Shown: positions 21,664-33,822 of the stretch, one piece after another
Position numbering within the stretch: position 1 is the first letter of the stretch
Layout of the letters: each line of letters starts with the position of its first letter
Assembly (NCBI GenBank): GCA_030789695.1
Contig: CM061142.1
Coordinates: forward strand, 44,997,375-45,061,374
Direction of reading: 5' to 3'
Origin: Scilla litardierei
Taxonomy: Eukaryota; Streptophyta; Magnoliopsida; Asparagales; Asparagaceae
DNA length: 64,000 nucleotides
Made by a program: the position numbers and the translations under genes
Notes under the pieces: generated by a model
What the model was told of the DNA's origin: nothing
Databases searched by the model: none
What the model saw: only the letters and a program-made list of their open reading frames with translations

Positions 21664-23766
21664 GCGCACACAGCAGCGCCGCTACTGTCCACGGCGCCGC
21701 CCCGCGCTGCAAGACCGTCGGCAGCACACCCCGGGTGCCGTAACAGCAGTGTAACGACCTCCGGCGCTGTCCACGGTGCTGCCAAGCCCCGACAGCAACC
21801 GAAATCTCCCTTGGCCATGGAAACGGCTTCCCCCGCATCGCGCTCCGTCAGCCCCTATGCCTCCCTCCGACGTGTTTAACGGCATCCCCCTCGTGCGTTC
21901 TTCGTCCCCTAACTGATGTCCGTCACGCGGCAATCCCGGTAGCCACGTTGGAGATCTCCTCTTCATCTTGGTTAGTATTGTTTGCTACTACTTGTTTAGG
22001 TCAGTTGCTTTTGTTGTGAGACAGCGATAACGGACAGCTAACGGACCTAATAATTTAATGATGGCATGTTAATGATTAGTTGATAACTTGTATGCATAAT
22101 TTCGTAGCTTCGGTTAGTTTCTGTTACTAGGGTAATAATGTTGCTAACCTTTTAAAATCTGATAACAAGTTAGAATCATTAATAATGTGTTAACGAACAG
22201 CGGTAACTTAGTAAGATGATGTTAGCATGATGTAACAGTAATATTGATGTGAACCCCGTATCATATTGGAGAACCTAATTAAAATTGGATCATTAGAAGC
22301 TTTAGGGTTGCCTAATAAATTCTGGTTCCATCGTAACGAACTTATTCAGACCCGTGATTTTCAACAGAGAACCGTTCGTCCCGTACCGTTCGTGATACCG
22401 AATCCGACCCCTGACGTCGTTGCCCGACGTCAGAGTAGCTATCGCGTCGTGTTGAGGTAAGATCTGCCCCGTAGGAATCACCACTTGCCTGTTAATCAGC
22501 TAAAATTGGTAATTTCTGATGGTTGTGATTGACTAATCAAGGTTAATAATTTGAAATGTAGGCTGGACTGCGATCTGAACACATAGGTAGTTTGGACACT
22601 GATTGATCGTGACTTCAGCTTGGTCGTTCAGGCAAGTGATACTTGCCAGTAAATGTTTTAGGCCATGTTTTTAGGCCAATTTGTGTGTTAGTGTAAAAGA
22701 GACTAGGCAGTGAAATGATAGCTGCCTAGACGACCTATTTGATCTAGTTTGACAATGAAACTAGATCCGACACCACTCTTGATCTAGCTTGACAACGAAG
22801 CTAGATCCGACACTTTTACCTGTTTCCATTCATGCTTCCATGTCATGTTTAATTTCAATTAACGGTATGCACTTAACTGCTCATTCCATGTCATGTCATG
22901 CGTCATATTGTTCTATCGTGATTGTGTAGCACACACTACAAATATTGAAACTATTGAGGCTAGGCACCTGCTTTTGCGGGCATAACCCTATGCCAAACCA
23001 AATACACTTCCTGGCCCATGATCCAGAAGTGAGCATAGTGTTGTTAAGAAACCAACGCGCGATACACGTGGACGGGTAGGGTTAAGCGATCACTTGAGCG
23101 TAGAAGTGTGCCCGTACAGCCACTTCAGCCAAAAGGCGTAAACCCTGTGCACATCATGAAATGATAATGTTTGTGAAATGATAATGTTCGTGAATCGTGA
23201 AACAATGTTTTTCTTAGCTTCTGCTACGACGCGCATGCATGTCATCGTGTCATCTTAAATCGTTGCATTCTTTAAATGCCATGTCATTTCATTATATTTA
23301 GAACTGCTAGTTGCTTTATTTTATTTTTATCCTTGCACAAAAGTTCTCCGCTTTTTTGGGAGACTTTTGATGACCTGTGCCCTTTCCTCTTTGGATGTCA
23401 TATGTCAGGTTTTAAGCCTGACTTAGTTGTAGAGGACGACAGGTTGCTGACGTTCAGTTCGAGGATTTCGGACCTACCCTTAGTCTCAGCCGGTGATCTC
23501 TTTACTTTTGTTTTGGCCATGCTTTAGGCCTTTTGTTCAGACTTGTACTTTTGTGACTACTCTGTGATGTTAGAATAATTTCTGGATGTTTGTTGGTGGG
23601 TGTTCTTTTATCTGCTTTATTATTATTGTTGTTGTTTTGTTGCAATGCAAGGACCTGCTATTTGAAATTTTTTTACAGACGCTTATCAGAGTGCAGCTTC
23701 ACAACTGCACGTATGAGCGGACCTCCTCATGTCTCGCCTTCCGTACTTGGGAAGCGGGGCATGACA
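21664..23766 (+). mobile_element. Divergent chromovirus-type LTR, right part
   Basis: It shares, with substitutions, the LTR block of the 706-10514 element: AAAAGAGACTAGGC, the CTAGCTTGACAACGAAGCTAG hairpin (here tandemly duplicated at 22740-22815), TTAAGCG and AAGGCGTAAAC motifs, and the terminus GAAGCGGGGCATGACA ending at 23766. The following bases TGTTTTGTGGGT weakly resemble the start of the chromovirus internal region, so this may be a 5' LTR with lost internal part and not a solo LTR. The LTR is old compared with its insert. Confidence 0.65.
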
Positions 23767-24079
23767 TGTTTTGTGGGTTCTCTATTGATTTGGCTGTAGA
23801 AAATTACGAAATTAATATAAATAGCACTAAATGATCCTAAAATGACATGGTATACGTTTGAAATCATTTTGATAACATTTATATAGAAAAATAATTGTTA
23901 CGACAGTATTGCTAATAATTGAGTTTAAATAATTATAAAAATTATTTTGAAGTTTAGGATGGCACTCGCATTCACTAGAATAGGCTATAACTTTATTGGT
24001 TCTACAAAATATTTTTTATAAATGATTTATAAACCATTTTGATATTAAATTCCTGACCAACTATTATAAAATATTTTTG
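23767..24079. other. AT-rich stretch without recognisable genes
   Basis: AT-rich sequence between the old LTR and the CACTA left end. I see no domain, repeat or RNA gene in it. Confidence 0.6.
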
Positions 24080-24082
24080 ATT
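24080..24082. repeat. CACTA target duplication ATT, left copy
   Basis: ATT precedes CACTACTACAAAA and recurs at 34786-34788 directly after the right end. Three-base duplications are the rule for CACTA transposons. Confidence 0.85.
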
Positions 24083-24109
24083 CACTACTACAAAAAGGAC
24101 CTTTAATAG

Positions 24110-24455
24110 CACACCTTTAACAGCGCTTGCCAAATATAAGCGCTGTTAATTAGAGGCACATATCATAGACAGCGCTTCTTTCTGCAAGCGCTGCTAAAAG
24201 TTGGATAATAGACATCGCTTCTTTTTGTAAGCGCTGTTAAAGGTCAGATAATAGACAGCGCTTCTTTCTACAAGCGCTGTTTATTAGAGACACAAATAAT
24301 AGACAGCGCTTCTTTCTGCAAGCGCTGTTAAAAGTCGGATAATAGACAGCGCTTCTTTATACAAGCGCCGTTAAAGACCATCTAATAGACAGCGCTTCTT
24401 TTTAGAAAGCGCTGTTAAAGACTGTGTTGAGGATCGGGTACCCGAACATGAGCGC
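24110..24455. repeat. CACTA left subterminal repeat array
   Basis: There are about seven units containing CAGCGCTT and AAGCGCTGTTA, most separated by TAATAGA. Units are inverted repeats in themselves. This arrangement matches the right-hand array, although left spacers are TCTTTCTG-like where right ones are CACCAA-like. Confidence 0.9.
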
Positions 24456-27120
24456 TGTTAAAGGTATTCCGCGTGCTCGCTAACAAATTTCCGCATGCTC
24501 GCTTCTTTTCCATCCGCGTGCTCGCTTCTTTTCCGCCGCTCGCAAGCAAATTTCTGCCGCTTGCAGAAAAGTTTTAGTTCGATCCGGCCATTTGGGGAGA
24601 AGATCTAACAAACTGCGCTGGTAATTTTTAGTTCGATCCGCATCTTCCATTTTCCCCCAAAAGTTTTCATCTCCGCTCAAAGCTTTTTTCTGCCGCGCGC
24701 TTGCAAGTTTTTGTTCGATTCTGTCGCTAACAAACCCTAGCGACTAGGAGTTGATCTCTGCGGCTCGCAAATTTTCATCCAAAGTTTTCATCCCCGCCCA
24801 AAGATTTTTTTTTCATTCATCCCCATCTAAACCCTAGCGACCATCTGCCGCTCGCAAGTTTTTTCGCCCTCCTCAAGCCCTACACTCTCTCTATATCTCT
24901 GTGCGCTCCGATATTTCTGACTCTGTGCGCTCCGATATCTCTGTGCGCTCCTCAAACCCTAGCAATTGTTACTAGAAAAGAAGAGTAAAGATTCCAGGTT
25001 ATTATTCTATCTGGTTTCAATATTATCCCCTTTTCTGACTCGTCATTGCATAATTGGCATTACTGTAGGCATCTCCATTGATGGTAGTGTTTGATTTGCA
25101 TGTGCTGGTTAATTTCTCAATTTTTAGCATTAGTTAACTTGAACACATGTTACAGTGTCTGTAAGTTGCGATAAAGAGCAGCACAAATGTAATTGCAACT
25201 ACTGTAATTTAGAGTTAGCAGTTGATTAATTTCTTGCAAAGCATACGTCGATGTCTTAAACTAATATTTACTACTTTTGGCATGAATCATTCTATAAGCT
25301 TCAAAATTGAGCTACTAAATTATAGAGAACTTAAAACCAAATTAAATTGGCATTCTTCCTTGGAGAGCAGAAATACACTCACCACCCCAAGTAATGAATA
25401 GATTAGGCTGCAGATAAAACAACCTTGCCCAAATGTGATGCATGTATTTATATGAATTTTATGTCTTTTCTGTGTGTTATGCGCACGTGCGTGTGATGCT
25501 TGTTTCGATGTTGGCCACCATCTTTTGTTATGCACATGAATTTGATAAAGCCAAAATAAAATAGCATGTTTGTTATATCTGTTTGTTAAATAGGCAGTGG
25601 CAAGATTTTCATTTTTTAATATCATAACCTTCTTCTGGATTTTGTGAAATCTCACGACACCTTTATTTTCTTATATTTCATATGCAACATAATTACAGGG
25701 TGTGCCATAATTGAGATTTTTAGAAACATACATGCATTGATCATTATTCATTAATTTACCTTTTCAGTTTTTGTTTGAAGCATAGTCCTTATTTCATCCT
25801 CAAGATACCAATTTGATTCCACTCAAGTCTGAACCGATGCAGCAAATTTAACATAACACATATCATATCATTGGGATGGTCTTTTATGATCCTTTTTTCA
25901 AACGTACACAATTAAAAAAGCTGTACATGTAAGTTGATTTCTTTAGTCTTGTTTGATGATTTTAAGCAGACTATTATAGACCTGGTTGACGGTTTTTTTA
26001 TCAACAAACATACACGCTAAAAAAAGCTGTACATGTAAGTGGATTTCTATACTCTTGTTTGAAGGTTTTAAGTATACTATTATAGATTGAATGTGTATCC
26101 TAAGATTGTCCCAGTGATTTACAAGATAATGGTGCAAGCAAATATTTTTGAAGAAAGAGCCTCGAATTTGTCCGTTACGTATGAGTACCTCTGACTTCAG
26201 AGGATGACTTCGTCAATGAATGTGATTAGTTTCAAATAAAATTGATCTCATTGTTCTTTGTTTTTTTTGTTGTTGATCTTTTCTTTTCTTTATTTGTTTC
26301 ATGTCAGAGAATGATAGGTAACTGAGGGTCCAGCTATTGATTATATTTCTGTCTCTATCAATGGTTTGTAAAGTCATGGACTCAACAACGATCAAAGCTT
26401 AAACACTCTGGAATTAATAATTACACATGTGATTCGTTTAAGGAGAGGTCAAGAAGACATCCATGTAAAAAGCTAAGTCAATTTCGTGGAATTAGGAGTG
26501 ATCGACAGAAAATTATGAAGCATCTTTGTAGTTGTTCCAAACCCGAATCCGAACCCGATTCTGATTCAAACATTGGGACAATTCGGAATCGGATTCCAGT
26601 ATAAAAATGTCGACCAATTTGTTTCAGAATTGCAATGAGTTACTGGTTTCATGCATGTAAATGTCGAGACATGTGTCGTAAATTGATATCAATTGTTGGA
26701 CACTGATACTTCGTTCACTCATACCTATAATCTGTTTTGTTTATTTGCATGTTGAATCATGTTCTAGATAACAGTTGTTTGGCTTGATTTGTTTTCATGT
26801 GTGCACGCCTGAAATTTTAGAAACATCCCATTTTATTGTATTTATCTGCATAATCCACAGAATTTCTTCTACATTCTGGTTTACACCATTTCTGGCATAC
26901 ATTTCCCATATCCCACAAATGCATACACGCACATACATACACATACATACACATACACACACTCATACACACACATTTGTATATGACGTACAGTTTAACT
27001 AGAGGAACACATCTCACTTGTTATAACATTGCAAGCACAATTAATGTGCTTACTAATTTTTTCAATTAATGAGTCTAATTATTTTCCAATTAATCCAATT
27101 CATCTTCTTTAATAAAACTT
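24456..27120. other. CACTA internal region, no gene recognised
   Basis: It starts with short GC-rich direct repeats (CGCGTGCTCGCTTCTTTTCC, 24470-24560) and a repeated GTGCGCTCCGATAT at 24900-24945, then becomes AT-rich. Two related copies of about 110 bp (AAAAAAGCTGTACATGTAAGT) lie near 25914 and 26019. A short CA/TA-rich microsatellite lies at 26920-26975. Open frames here look random. Confidence 0.6.
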
Positions 27121-27125
27121 GGATT

Positions 27126-27410
27126 CTAATAATCGAATATCATCCCACCAATTGCTGCATTGTTGACCTGTAACAAAGCAAGCATGCTCTTGCTAATTAT
27201 GTTCAATATATTCAAGGAGCAATAAAAAACTACAGAATCTCTTGCCAAAATATAAAGATTCCCAAGCTGGGTCTTGATGAAATTTGCTAATGAAGCAACA
27301 CTAGAAGGGTTAACAACATCCAGCTGATTAAACAAAATGTCAGAAACTCCAGAGCTTTTGAGCTTCTCAATGGCTTGTGACTCTTCCTTCATATCTGGCT
27401 GTTAATGTGA
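27126..27410 (-). pseudogene. Captured short-chain dehydrogenase fragment
   Basis: On the minus strand, VTLTARYE, then IEKLKSSGVSDILFNQLDV and SSVASLANFIKTQLGNLYIL, then after an apparent intron VNNAAIGG, follow the cofactor-binding half of plant SDRs of the neomenthol dehydrogenase/salutaridine reductase type. A frameshift lies near 27390, and the intron donor reads GC where GT is expected. The catalytic Tyr-Lys half is missing. This is a fragment carried by the CACTA, in the opposite orientation to the other captured pieces. Confidence 0.75.
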
Positions 27411-28361
27411 CCAGAACCCCATCTCCATATTCCAGCTCCTCTCAGTTTTTTGCCATAATTGTTTTAAATTTAAATATTTAATTTTTTTGAGTAAAAGGTT
27501 GAAGCATTTCACGGGTTCCATTATTTCTTTCATTATTTCTGGTTTAAATCTCATCATTGTTTCATGGTTTCTTTATTGTATCTTTCATTGTAACTTCATC
27601 ATTTATAGAACACAATGAGTTTCAGTATTTTAACTATAATCAAAAACTTGTTTCAATATAATTCAGTAATCATGTTATAATTTCACTTATCTTATATACA
27701 TGGAGAATATGAATACAATACTCATTATTACATATTTGCTTGACATGATACATGATGTAAGAAGGCAGTCTTGCTCAAACAAAAATTTGTGGATCAACTA
27801 GAAGAGAGATGTCCGTGCTTCTTTACTCTCAAATGCAATAAACTTGTTATGCAGATCTATTGCAGGCGGGGCATAAAATATTTGTCATTATTTTTTGTTG
27901 TAATCTTACAATAATGATGTGAATGGATCCGAATATGCATATGTTATAACACATCTGATTGGATACAAATATGGAAATAGCTCTTAATGCTCTGACCGTA
28001 TCTGAATGGTATTTTCTCCCTTTCTGGTAGATTTACATTAAGATGTAGAGTTTAAGAGAAATTATTCACTTGTTTCTTTCCATATCATTTAAATAGAAAT
28101 ATCCCAACAATGCACTGCAATCATCCAAGTTTAAAACAAAAGCCATGCTGTTTTAATATTATAATATTGGTTTATGTATATAACTTTCCGTATGAGTGCA
28201 TGGTTATGACTCCATTTTCAGATTCTAAACAACTTGGTGAGGATCCTTAGACGGCAAAGGTGATTTATGTCATGGTTCTTTTTTATGATCCTATGAAACT
28301 TACAGAATAAGCAGATTAATGAAAAAAAATCTGATGATATTTGATCAATGTCATAATCCTA

Positions 28362-28445
28362 GTTTAGACAGCCCTCGGTGGGCTTCTGTGGGCTTCCTGT
28401 TGGCAAACTCACTCTTTACACAGCCCTTGGTGGGCTTCGTCCATC
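28362..28445 (+). pseudogene. Captured NADP-malic enzyme exon fragment
   Basis: The peptide GLPVGKLTLYTALGGLRPSA matches the conserved malic-enzyme stretch around the VGKL-LYTALGG-RPSA motif. In intact enzymes it lies in the malic N-terminal domain. The frame is lost on both sides. Only one exon-sized piece is visible. Confidence 0.7.
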
Positions 28446-28841
28446 TGCTGTATGGATATATCTTATTTTGATATGTGGTGTTTTGATAGTTCTATATGTT
28501 CTGAGTTATTTCAATCGAAATACAAACAAAGCACATGCACACGGTGACTCTGGTGAAAATGGTTAATGAAGCAACAACCAACATTTCTGAGTGGGAAGCA
28601 TATGGCAAAGGCTCTGATTCTAAATGAGGATTACACGAGTGTCTATGTTTCTGTTATTGGTTTTTTTTAAATGTATATCATCATTATTGACAGCTAGATG
28701 CATGATGGGTTAAGATGGAGAATAGGTACTGGCTGCTTACTGTGGTTCTGATATGCTACCTCTCTTCATTTTTCGGTATGGTATGATGTATAAATTTTAG
28801 AATAACTGTCTGATCATTTGAATTATAATTAATTTTACTAC

Positions 28842-28921
28842 AGCCTCCTGCATCATTCCTCGCAGCCATTGAGGAGTATGTGAAAGATGTTCCAAGAGCT
28901 TCAATTGTTCCCAATGATCAG
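28842..28921 (+). pseudogene. Exon-like fragment, possibly ANTH/AP180 clathrin assembly protein
   Basis: A block bounded by a TTTTACTACAG acceptor and a CAG-GT donor codes PPASFLAAIEEYVKDVPRAS. Plant ANTH-domain clathrin assembly proteins have a similar SFLxxMEEYxxEAPR segment after the ANTH domain. The match is short and from memory, so the assignment is tentative. Confidence 0.4.
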
Positions 28922-31280
28922 GTCTGAACGCTATCTCTATTGATTAGTTCTGTTGATTGTCATAGAATCTGTATGCTCTGTATGTTAGTTGTCCCATGTT
29001 TTATTGACCTCTGTGGGTCTACTCTTTGATAAGTATGTTTGTTAAGAAAATATTCTCATATCGAAAGAAATTAGAAAGTCTTGACAATCTTAATCTTGAT
29101 ACTCTAGGAACTAGTAATTTATCTTGGCAATCTTAAACATTACTGGAAATAAGAACATCCAATGACCATGATTTATTATTTTTTTTGAAATTTTGTTACA
29201 GGCATCAGCAGTCTTCTAGACTGATTATTATTAAGCCTTTGATGCTCCACTTATTGCTGGAGTGATTTTTCTAAATGCCACAAAATGCAGATGTGTGTAG
29301 TTAGTGCCTCCAATTTAAACAGATAGGATATGCCGAACATAGGAGATACCAGCTATAGCATGAAGTATTGAGAATGTTGGAAAACCTCGGGATTTATGTA
29401 TCTACATATTATTTGGATATTTGCAGCGAGTTTGCCCATTGCTGTTGATCTAAGTATGAAATTATTTATATGCCCAATATCTATCCTATACATGGTTGGG
29501 CATCACTTCACTCTAGGCAAGTGTTGGATAACAACTGCTTATATGCTAGTTCTTGATTGCTTATGCTATATGATTCATTCATTCGATATGGTAACAAGAG
29601 GGATTCCATTAGGGTGCTGTTAAACCTTGCGGGATATTCCAGCAAGCTAGGATTCATTCATTATCATGTCATTTTAAATTAAACTATATTTCTATTTGAT
29701 CATTACTTTTCTCATAGGAGTATGCTAGCTGCTTAAATCGTTATTTTTCTCATAGGACTCCCTTCCCTTGAGTCAGCTATAAATTACCAGATGAGATCAT
29801 AACATGGCATGGCTTTTTTTCTTTCCAAATTTCACATTTTTAGGAGGTCCTCTGAACAATATGTGAGCACATATGAACAAAATTTCTATGGCTAGCCCAC
29901 AGAATGGTGTAGAAGAGGTTACATAGAAATCTCTTATATGGGTATCATCTACAAACACATACCATACTACCCCATTATCGTCTATGAATGTTGTAACGTT
30001 ATGACCCTCCCAGAGAAAGCAATTAGGTACATCTAATGAAACACGCTTACTATCACAAAGCTGCTTCGATTTACAATTTAGGCGTAGAATCACATAATAA
30101 AAGAAACATCCAAAACGGTTAATTCACAAATACAAACAGTAACATAACCTTAGACATTAAGCTTATGATCTTAATGGTTACAAGATGTTTTCCTTAGCAG
30201 TAATGTGATACATTCAGGTTGGGAGTAGTAATTTATACTAGCATGTCTTTAATGGGTGAAAACAAATAGTTTATTTTTTTAAATTATCTGGTAGTTTTGT
30301 ATAATGATAAAAAAATAGAAAATATAATTTATTCAACAGTGAACCATATAAGATGAAACTGGTTTCCAGTCAATCATTCTCTTACTGATATTTGTTGTTC
30401 ACTGACCTGCTGTTAATTTTGGTGTTTGTGCCTATGTAGGATGGTTCCTTGTTAGTGGTTGATGTTGGACAGTGGCTGCCGAGTATTGAATATCTCAAGT
30501 CATGTCACTAATCATCTTTCAGGAGAAACCCTAGCATAGATTTGTGTGTGTGTTTTTCCATGAAATATATAGTTAGAAATGATTAAAAAGCTGTCATGCA
30601 ATGACAATCAACTCCAAACTTTTTTCCTCAAGCCTAGAAGTCCACATTGACCTGCTACAAGTAAATTTGGTTTCTTGCAAGATTCTCATGCACGACCAAT
30701 TGGCTACATGTGATGGTGAATTTGGTTACAACTTTTTTCCTCTCAGCCTTGACCATGAACAAACGAAAGATTTGTATTAAGTGTGCTTATGCAAGTTAAA
30801 TATATCCGCACATCACTTTTGAGTAATTGCACAAGCAGTGATAAACTCATATCCTGGGTCATCTGGAGTGACGTGGCTCATGTAGAGCAATGGATAAATA
30901 AGAGTAAGTGAGAATCCGGGTCTTTCTATTTTTGTGAACTTTCTGAACTAATCATAGCTCAAGGTCCGCTGATCCTGAATATGAAAAGCATCATCATCAT
31001 CGTCTTTTTTTGGGATACATGCATACAATGAGTGAAGTATTATGCTCTTGCATTGAGCCAAGCCAAGCCAAGCCGAACCGAACCGAACCAACCGGGTTAG
31101 AGATTGAGAGAGAGAGAATATGAAGTGAGCAAGAAGAGTACAAAGGAAAGGAAAGGAGATGGAGGACAAGATTGTAGGGTAGTGGGCAGGGAGAGAACAT
31201 GGGGGGAAGAATACAAGGGGTGCTAGGAAGGGAGAGAACATGGGTGGTTGCAGCAATTTACCGTTACAATTAAATACTCC
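28922..31280. other. CACTA interior, no gene recognised
   Basis: AT-rich sequence. A minus-strand open frame of 98 codons (29797-30093) has no family I recognise. Nothing else is supportable, apart from sequence just upstream of 31341 that may be the mannanase promoter and leader. Confidence 0.5.
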
Positions 31281-31340
31281 AAGCATTTACAACTTCAACT
31301 GACAGCAAACAATATCTATCTCTATAGTTAGCCAGCCACC

Positions 31341-31897
31341 ATGAGTAAACAAGCATTTTGCAGCTTGCTTGTCTTAGCTTTGCTTGGTTTAATCCAACCT
31401 ATAACCAGCATTGCCAAGCCTGTCAACAATGTGGGCTTTGCTTCGGCCAGAGGGACCCGTTTCGTGAAGAATGGCCGTCCGTTCTATGCCAACGGGTTCA
31501 ATGCGTACTGGCTGATGTATATGGCAGCCGACCCATCAACCGATACCAAGTGTCCACTGCCTTCCAACAAGCATCTACTTATGGACTGAATATTGTTAGG
31601 ACATGGGCCTTCAGTGATGGTGGGTACAGGGCCCTTCATTCCTCCCCTGGCACTTACAATGAGGCCATGTTCAAGGTATTGATATCTATTTCTAGTGATC
31701 ACAATATTTCTGACAGGTTACAAATATGTATATTCAGAATTTTAAATTTGCATGTTCAAAGAAAGACGAATGTGTTTTGGTTTTGTGTCAACAGGGTTTG
31801 GACTTCGTGATATCCGAGGCCAGGAAGCATGGTGTCTATCTAATACTGAGTTTGGTGAATAACTGGGAGGGATATGAAGGGAAGAAGCAATATGTGC
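31341..31897 (+). pseudogene. Captured endo-beta-1,4-mannanase 5' part
   Basis: ATG at 31341 lies in a good plant context (GCCACCATGAG). A signal peptide ([18 protein letters not shown]) precedes the GH5 mannanase N-terminus: [20 protein letters not shown], the NIVRTWAFSDGGYRALHSSP region and, after an intron (31676-31794, GT-AG), [20 protein letters not shown]. Mannanases hydrolyse mannan in the cell wall. A one-base loss near 31540-31546 breaks the frame. The two catalytic glutamates lie further downstream in the family and are absent. The fragment stops within the KKQYV region, where desaturase sequence begins. Confidence 0.85.
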
Positions 31898-31958
31898 TGG
31901 GCTGACTTGGTTCATGGGTCCTTTGCAAATGCTCAAGCTATATTTTGTTCCATACTGG
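31898..31958 (+). pseudogene. Captured omega-3 desaturase exon piece 1 (fused to mannanase)
   Basis: [20 protein letters not shown] matches the stretch of plastid-type omega-3 desaturases (FAD7/FAD8) just before a known intron position. Here a GTGAGT donor follows at 31959. The piece directly abuts mannanase exon 2, out of frame with it. Confidence 0.7.
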
Positions 31959-32770
31959 GTGAGTTTATCTTTGCTTTTATTCTATTTTCGATAGTTTTCT
32001 TATAATGATCTGTCCCCCACAATCTAAGACATTTGATGTGTCTGATGCAAGGGGGCAGCAGCCAATTTTGATAGAAGCATGTTGAATTGCCTTCCCCAAT
32101 TACCAGGGAAGTGCTCCTTGTTTACTGTATTTTCTTTCTTGGCAAATTAAATATGAAAAGCAAAGTATTATAGAATTGGCCTTCATCGATGTGTGGGTGT
32201 ATACGGAGCAAATACGTGTTGGACATTGTGTGCTTGTATCTGGATCTGATGTTTGAGCCTACCATCTAGATCCGTCTGATTTCTGCACAGATATTTTTGC
32301 TCTACTCACCGTATTCAGATCCGTCTAATTTTATTTGAGAAGTTAGAATGTTGTCCGAATTTATGTATTATGGCATCTACTTATCCAAAATATCCCTTGT
32401 TAACTTTCTTATAGATATGCGGTGTTCGTTTCATGCATGTCTTTCAAAAATAGGGCTTTCGACTTTCAGTTGCATGTGTCGCTATAGATATAAAAGCTCA
32501 GAAATGTGGCTGGACTAGGAATTCAGATATGAAATTAAACATGGCGCTTAGTTGAGGCACTTGAAATGATGTATGTAAATGGTGCTTGGACATCCTATTT
32601 GGTCATGGTATCATTACTACATAAGCAGTAGATAAATGTTTTTAAGCTTTGTATCATAATATCTGAATGAAGACTCATATGATCTTCAACTAGCTATGTT
32701 TCTTCTTGGTAAACGAATGTGTGATAGGATTATTCATATGGGCTAATGTTTTTGTTTTTCATATTATCAG

Positions 32771-32908
32771 GAATGGAGTTACCTTAGAGGAGGGCTAACA
32801 ACCCTCGATCGAGATTATGGTTGGATTAACAACATCCACCATGATATCGGGACTCATGTCATCCATCATCTCTTCCCTCAGATACCTCATTACCATCTAG
32901 TAGAAGCG
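32771..32908 (+). pseudogene. Captured omega-3 fatty acid desaturase exon 2
   Basis: An exon of 46 codons bounded by TATTATCAG and a GTGAGT donor codes for [20 protein letters not shown] followed by [14 protein letters not shown] and PHYHLVEA. It contains the third histidine box (HVIHH), which binds the di-iron centre of membrane desaturases. It is uninterrupted and very well conserved. The exon between piece 1 and this one (second half of the GVPYW...YRGK region) is missing from the 0.8 kb between them. These enzymes add the third double bond in plastid fatty acids. Confidence 0.9.
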
Positions 32909-33005
32909 GTGAGTATCATCAATCCTAGTTTGCATGATGCTCAGTTATCTTCATAAAAATATCAGACACATTCCTGATACTTATGATTCTAAGTTTGTGT
33001 TTCAG

Positions 33006-33505
33006 ACTCCTGCAAACAAGTGTGGTGGCTTGCAACTTGCAGTTGTGGTTATTGCTCATGCCATGTCGGCCAGCAAAACATGGCAAGAATGGGAGGACAC
33101 CATCAATTCCCTGGATGTGATTGGAGTTCCGGAGATGTGGAGCAGAGAAACAGATCATTTCCCCCTCCTAAAAGTAAGCTATGATCGTCTGCCAAATGAC
33201 AACATGAAGAAATGCTTCTTGTGTTGCGCCCTGTGGCCGAAGGATCATAACATTTGGAAAACTGACCTCATTAATTGTTGGCTAGGCATGAACCTAATAA
33301 GTGACTGTTGCGACATTGGTGCAGCCTACAGTGATAGGAGATGGACAGTTCTAAACGGAGCTGTACCTCTATCAAATACAAGTATCGTTGAGATTCCACC
33401 GGATATCGGTACTCTCCTTCAGCTACAATTCCTAAATGTAAGCTGTACCTCTATCAAATCGTTGCCAATGGAGCTGGCAAGCCTGGGGAAACTGGTGATT
33501 CTTAA
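33006..33505 (+). pseudogene. Captured CC-NBS-LRR resistance gene fragment
   Basis: After a TTTCAG acceptor the frame gives KCGGLQLAVVVIAHAMS (GLPLA-like motif), a WQEWEDTINSL segment, PLLKVSYDRLPND, KKCFLCCALWPKD and CWLGMNL, all typical of the ARC part of RPS2/RPS5-type proteins. LRR-like sequence follows (IPPDIGTLLQLQFLNVSCTS and LPMELASLGKL). The P-loop half is missing. The first codon after the acceptor could still belong to the desaturase. Intact proteins of this type sense pathogen effectors; this piece cannot. Confidence 0.85.
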
Positions 33506-33509
33506 GTTT

Positions 33510-33822
33510 GCACAGATCGAAGAAAGGAGCAAGAGTGCTCGACACGTACCTGAGCAACAAGCACGACCAGCTGCTAGCGAAGATGCTGCTACCAAGTACA
33601 TACAGGAAGAGGTCCTCGTTGGCCATCATCGATGGATTCGCAGTTGAAATCACACAAGAGCAGGTAACGGCCTCCATTTCATGCATGGCTCTTGCTAAAC
33701 CCAGTGTCTTAGTTTCATCTTGAGCATTGCGCAACTGATGGAACATAATGCACTTTAGGCCGCCATACTTCAATCGGCAAAGGAAGTGAGGCTGGTAGAG
33801 AAGAACCAGGAGCTTGCTTGAT
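33510..33822 (+). pseudogene. Captured subtilase (SBT2-like) propeptide fragment
   Basis: ARVLDTYLSNKHDQLLAKML, then IIDGFAVEITQEQ, then after an apparent intron (33661-33758, GT-AG) AAILQSAKEVRLVEKNQEL, follow the inhibitor-I9 propeptide of plant subtilisin-like proteases. This stretch normally inhibits the protease and assists folding. It is out of frame with the NBS-LRR piece, so the chimera is not one reading frame. Catalytic Asp, His and Ser regions are absent. Confidence 0.75.

Noticed and set aside
24110..24455. Regularly spaced repeats resembling a CRISPR array
   Set aside because: Units are inverted repeats with near-identical spacers, in plant DNA, adjacent to a CACTA terminus; no cas genes. 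They are subterminal transposon repeats.
30948..31286. 112-codon minus-strand frame
   Set aside because: It overlaps the purine-rich region upstream of the mannanase ATG and has no domain; more likely promoter or leader sequence.
32934..33647. Intact 237-codon gene for a resistance protein
   Set aside because: Starts inside a desaturase intron and ends inside subtilase sequence in a wrong frame; the NBS-LRR part is only a fragment.
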